DNA of 64,000 bases from Mesocentrotus franciscanus (taxonomy: Eukaryota; Echinodermata; Echinoidea; Camarodonta; Strongylocentrotidae): contig CP137675.1 in the NCBI GenBank assembly GCA_037976565.1, positions 1,001,323-1,065,322 on the forward strand. Reading direction: 5' to 3'. The notes under the pieces were generated by a model that was not told where the DNA came from, did no database searches, and was given only the letters and a program-made list of their open reading frames with translations. The position numbers were made by a program, and so were the translations under genes. Shown here one piece after another: positions 23,301 to 29,300 of the stretch (position 1 is its first letter; each line of letters begins with the position of its first letter).

Positions 23301-26300
23301 TGGAGGAAGAGGAGCTGGAGAGAATTAGTGCCCTCCTCCAGAGAGACAACCTGGTGCGAGGGCTGGGAGTGGTCGAGCATGTCTACCGGCTGCTACACTG
23401 TACTCCTGGCACAGTGGGTGTCATGAAGAATGCAGATAGACAGCCAAATGTAAGTTCATAACCTATAAGTTCATGTCTTATTCTTCCAGTGCACAGAGTC
23501 AAAAGAGATCATCAAATTGGCTACATGGCCATACACTTCCTCTCTCTGACTCTTGAAATCTGAAAATTTTGTGCAGATGAAACTTGTATGAATTTAATAA
23601 GTGATCCATATTCTTGAGAGTTACATACCATGATCTAATTGAAAAGCATCTTGAATATTGGCAGTCCGTTAAATTTTCTTGCTGCAAAAATGGCATCAAC
23701 AAAAAAAGAAATATAATTGGTTGTAAAGTAACCTTTTGAAAATATGAATGTCTTTCTGGAGGTCATATCCTTCCAATGTTACATTGTTATTTTGAAGTGT
23801 GATTTCACTTAAAGTTTGCTCAGTTATTGACTTTTTCAAGGTACTCCTTCCACCAATGACAGTTGTCACGAAATACATATCAAAGCCTTCACTTTGATGT
23901 GATTGTTTATAAATTCCAGCTTTTCACTTGTGACTGTGGTGGAGATTGATTGGAGTTTTCCACTGTGATGTGATTGCAAATATCTGGAAAAAATATCAGA
24001 AATGAAATTTTCTTTGTCTTTTCTGAATTAAATGTATGATATGTATAATCACAATATTTGAATGTACTTAATGATTTTTTTCTCCAACAGTTACAGTGGC
24101 AGATTATGACAATTGATATTTAACAGAACATTAAAAAGCTGTGTACTAAATTTTGGTCAATTACCTTAATATTAACTGCATGACGTTTTTGGTAAATCTG
24201 GTAAACTTAATATGTAACTTCAATTTTATTAGGTTGGAATCTGGTGAATTCATCTGTCCTGTTGCACTACTTTACATTTCGTCAGGTCTCTTTGTGGCAA
24301 CTGTTGTGGCAACTGTTATGTTCAATAAACTTTTTGCCATCAAAACAACAATCAGCTGTTATTTGCATATTTAATCTATCTGCAGCTTTTTGATACTCTT
24401 CTTCATATTCACATTGTAATGACTAAGCAGGAATACCATCGACTAGCTCTCACATCATCTGTGCCTTACTGCAACAGTGTTCTTGAAAGGCGTATGAATA
24501 CCTATCTCCATCTAGACACCCCTCCTTACCACAAAAGGTCAAATCAACCCTCTCATCGTAGCAAAAGGTATTGTAGCAAAAGTGGTAATATTGAAGCAAC
24601 AAGACCCTCCCTTCGTCTTGAAAAAAAGACACCAGCTAATCATATTCCAGAGGTATTCTCATCCAACATGCACAAGCACTCGTACTACACTACAGAGGTG
24701 CATGTGTCCCAGATTGAGACAGTGAGTGACCCGACGCTTAGTAGTCAAAGCACGAGTCGGTCAAGGCCTTTGCCCAGTCAGGACCCTCCTTCGCTAGCCC
24801 TAGGGAGTGATCTAAGTAGGCGTGTGACAGAAGGGGGAGGATTAAAAGACAACTCAAAGGAAAATGCGAGAAAGGATAAACCACAAAACAACAACAGCAG
24901 TCATCAGTCATTGCCAGAAATGCACTGTGTCTACCGCACGGACAGGACGTCACAGAGGCCAAACTCAACATGCAGGCCCAGACTGAGTGATGGTAGGGCG
25001 CGTGTGGTGTGGAATGAAGATAAGAGTCCCAGTGATGCAATGAATGGTGTATTGGCAGTAGAAGCCCTGAAACAGTGGGTCCCTGACACCAGGCAGAGAG
25101 GAAGCATCAGGGAGCTAATGACAAATGAACTCGGCCTCCAGTTCTTGAACAGCTGTCAAAAGACTATAGAAGCCAGACATGTCAGGGAGCTTGACGATCA
25201 GCAACATAGCATGTCCAGTGGATCAGTGAAGAAGAAACCAGGTGATATTCCTCTCCTAAGCCTGAGGAGCCTTGTCACTAAGAAAAATCAGAACAACAAC
25301 AGCAATGGATGTTTTGTGAAAGACTATCCACATCTACCTGATACTCCATCAAAGACATCTTTGAGCCCTTTGAAGTATGTCTCAGGAACAGACATCTTAG
25401 TGGAATCTCTTGTTAACATTGCATCAGCAGGAAATTCTTCAGAGAGAATTTTACATCTGTCTGAAGATTTCAAGAGAAAAACAGATGTGGGAGTGGAGGA
25501 GCATGGAGTTCATAGAGGTCTTAATGACATAGCATCAGCAAGAAATCCTACAGACAAAAGTCCTCATCAGTGGAAAGAGTCTTTGAGTAAGACAGATCTG
25601 AGAGAGGAGGAGCATAGAGCCAAGAGAAGCCAACCTCAAAGATGGGGCAGAATGCTGCTTGTAGCTCCTAAAGAGCAGAAGTTTGACAGTCCTTGGAAAG
25701 ATAAAGAGGAGGTAGAGATCAAATGTTCTTGTTCAGAGTTAACACTTCAGAGTTACATTGCAAAGTGTCAAAACTAACAGTCAGTTCTGTTTTTCAAGTT
25801 TATCTTCACTCTTAAATTTGCTAGACGGATGGAACTCTCAGCTTCAGATGATGTTTGATGTCATATGGAGACAATGGAAATGGTTTGATGGAAATTGCTG
25901 GAGGATTTCATCGAATTTAAACTAACTTTTTAATTTGGATTTCTTTTTCTTTCAGTTTCATATTTGAATATTATTGTTGTGCATGTCAGTTATTATGTTC
26001 TTTTAAACATGGGAACATTATGTCTGTTGAAAGCAAGAAGGGAATTAAACCCTGATTAAAAGGACATTATATGACTTAATGCCTTCCTGACTCTCAGCAG
26101 GCAATTGCTATTTTCCTTTTCCTTCATGCAATGGGAAATTACATCTGCACGCACAGGTTTCCATTGACCATGCAAAATATGTGGTGGGACATGTATTTCT
26201 ACTCTTTTTCTTTCTCACTCTCTATTTTTGATTGTGTAGTATTCTGCAACCTCAAGGAATTTTCAGAGTCAGGGTCTGAGCCAAGGTCTGAGTCAAAGTA

Positions 26301-29300
26301 ATTCCTTGTCACAGCTGATGGGGCACAATGACCCTGCATGGTGTATACCAAATGTGCAACCATTCAGTGAAAAGGTGACCTTTGCTTTTTTTTGGTAGCC
26401 CAGTTTGCACCAAATTGTGGTGGTTTGTTGCAATTCCACACATTTTGCACAGATCCTGCACCCCATGAAGACCCAGGAAAACCAGCACTTGCATTATCTG
26501 TAATATTTCTTTCCTTTTCCACAACCCAGAGTGGCATTCAAATACGTTTTGTGTTTTGCTGTATAATTTCATACAAAGCCTTTCCATATTACCCCCTTCT
26601 CCCCCAGATCATAACTGCACCAACATGTGGAAATGTTTATCCAGTCAGACTTGCACTTCTAATTTTTGTTTGTTTTTAATATTTTGTGTTTGTTTATAAA
26701 ATGGATGATATCTAATTGTATTGATTTAATCTATATTTTTTGTTCGATACTTCTAACCCTGATAAATAATCAAGTAGTACCCCTTGTGCATTCTGAAACA
26801 CTAATAATTACATATATCTTGAGTTACTATTCTTGTTTTAATTATTAAATGTTAATACCCAGTTTGTCTAACCTCTTTTTCCTGTTTAAAAAAAGATTGT
26901 TATACATGTGTTGCTTTTGCCTTTATTTTAACAAAAACCAGCTTCTCAGTACACAGATAAGTCTCTTGTAAATGTGTTTTTATTTTTCTTAAAAACTTTA
27001 TGTAAAACAAATTGTCTATTTGGAGCCAGGACATAAACTCATTTAATTTAACAGAGTTAAAGACGAGGTTGAGTTTTGGGAAGAGGTGAAAAATAATTTG
27101 TGAGCGTTATCATTGTTATTATGCAAGTGTGGAAAAACATCAGATAAAAATGTTCCCTGAAAAGCATGGCTCTTCAAATGCTTTCATATTCTAAATATGG
27201 CATGTAACATCATAAAAATTGGGACAGATTTTTTATGCCACATGTTTGTGTAGTCCCATATACATCTCTCTGTGTACAGTGCTGGTAACTTTAACAAGAC
27301 TGGGCCAAATTTCTTATCATTTTGATGATTCCAGAACCTTGCAGTACACACCAATACTTATATGCTAGATGATCAACCTTTTCTGATCGATTCCACGTTT
27401 CTTTCATGACCAGAACTCAACTTTATCTTTACGTCCTAAATAGATTTTATCGGTAGTAACAAACATCTAGAGATGGTGTTACAATTGTATGACCGTAAAT
27501 CTCCGTGTATAAGACGCACCTGTGTATAAGACGCATCCCTATTTTTAAGATCAGACACCGTAGTACGTTAGAAAACCCAAACCTTCATTTTGTCACGAGG
27601 CGAAGTTGAAGGCAACGCTTTGTCTTTGTGCTTGTGAACTTGTCACAAATAATAGTGACAATGTTGTTTTTAAAACTAAAGATGACAGACAAATTTTCTT
27701 CCAAGTTCAAACAGAAATTCGGCATAGGCTAGTTTGGTTCTAGTTTCAAAATGGTGAGTCGACATCCCGTGTGTGTGTGTGAGCTGGGACCATGCCGGTG
27801 CTCTACCGGGCACGGGTGAGCTTCGGCCGGCAGAGTGCTATGTGAAGGGGCATAATAAAATCGAGACTTAAAAAATAAAAAAAAACTCTCTTCCCTTCAA
27901 ATTAGGAACGTAGATTAACTTCAAATAGTAGATCCTATTCTTCATTTGCATTATGTTATTTATGTTGAGTCACAGAGATGGTCGAAAACCACTAAAAAGT
28001 AGCATTTTGAGGACTCAAAATATCCTGTACCTGCCTATAAGACACACCCTCAACTTTCGAATTTTTCCAGCGCAAAAAAAGTGCGTCTTATTCACAGAGA
28101 TTTACGGTATTTGTTATACATATTCTTGCATAAACCTACAAATGTTGAATTCAATAGGCGATCCATATTCTTGATTTAAAAAAAAATTGCCTAGAGTAAT
28201 TTGGTAGAAATAAGACTAAGTTCTTATGAAATCATCTCCAAATGGCAGCCATTGCAACTTTTCTTTTAAGTTTGTAGCAAATTAGCTGAAATGATTTTAA
28301 TAGTGTGATACTCAACTAATAATTTTAATGCCATACATTTTTCCAGACACAGGCTGTAAACTACAATGTCCAAATGGCCAAAACCCAACCCCAACCTCCA
28401 GGGGGAATACCCTGGCCCAACACGTCTGCTGGTCGCAACATGCGTACCCTCAGCCAACATGGAGACCAGCCAGGAATGATCAATGGAGCGAGCATGGCTC
28501 CCAACCTCTCTGGTCAACGACAGCGGTTCCCATCGCGCAAGGGACCCAGTTCCCAGCACACTGTCAATAACTTGGTGATTGCCGAACAGGACTTCCAGAA
28601 TCTATCACTTATGGACAATGAGAGTTTACGTGGTAGACATGGCAATATGAACTCTACAGCTGCTGCTGCTGCTGCTGCTGCCATGGGACAAGGAGATTGG
28701 AGGATAATGGATGGGGGATACTCAAGAAGGATACTGAGTGCAAATACTGGACAAAAGAGAGAAACAGGTAGATTCAATATGTGTTTACACAGATTTTTGG
28801 TTCTTCCCCCTTCTCTTTAGTTAGGCTAAATTGATTAGGTTGAATTTCAAACTTTGGAGGAGCAGTAGTCTAGTGGGTTAGTCAACAGACTGTGAAGCAT
28901 GGGGTATGGTGCTAGAATCTCCTACTATGACACTAATTCCCTATGGCTAGGCACAAATCTAAGGAAATTGGTACTCGATAAGAATTAGTTTAAATGCTTG
29001 AGTACCATACAAAGATAGCACCAGCTTAAGCTGAGAAAATGATATGATAGTAGGGCATCCAGGAGGAAATTATTAATACTGATGAAACTACCCTTGTTAA
29101 ATATGACTATATTATTATTATTATTGCTATTTTTATTAAAACAATTTAATGGGATCACAAAGTTATAATGACAACATTCTGAAAATACATGTCTTGCAAC
29201 TATAATACGCTAGGTGTCTTATGAGCTTTTTAGTGTGTATCAAAGCCTCCTTTAATGATCTTGGAACCTTGAAATTCCATCAAGGAAAAATCGGTGAAAA

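Noticed and set aside
24738..25040. 100-codon minus-strand frame
   Set aside because: Shadow of the exon 12b frame.
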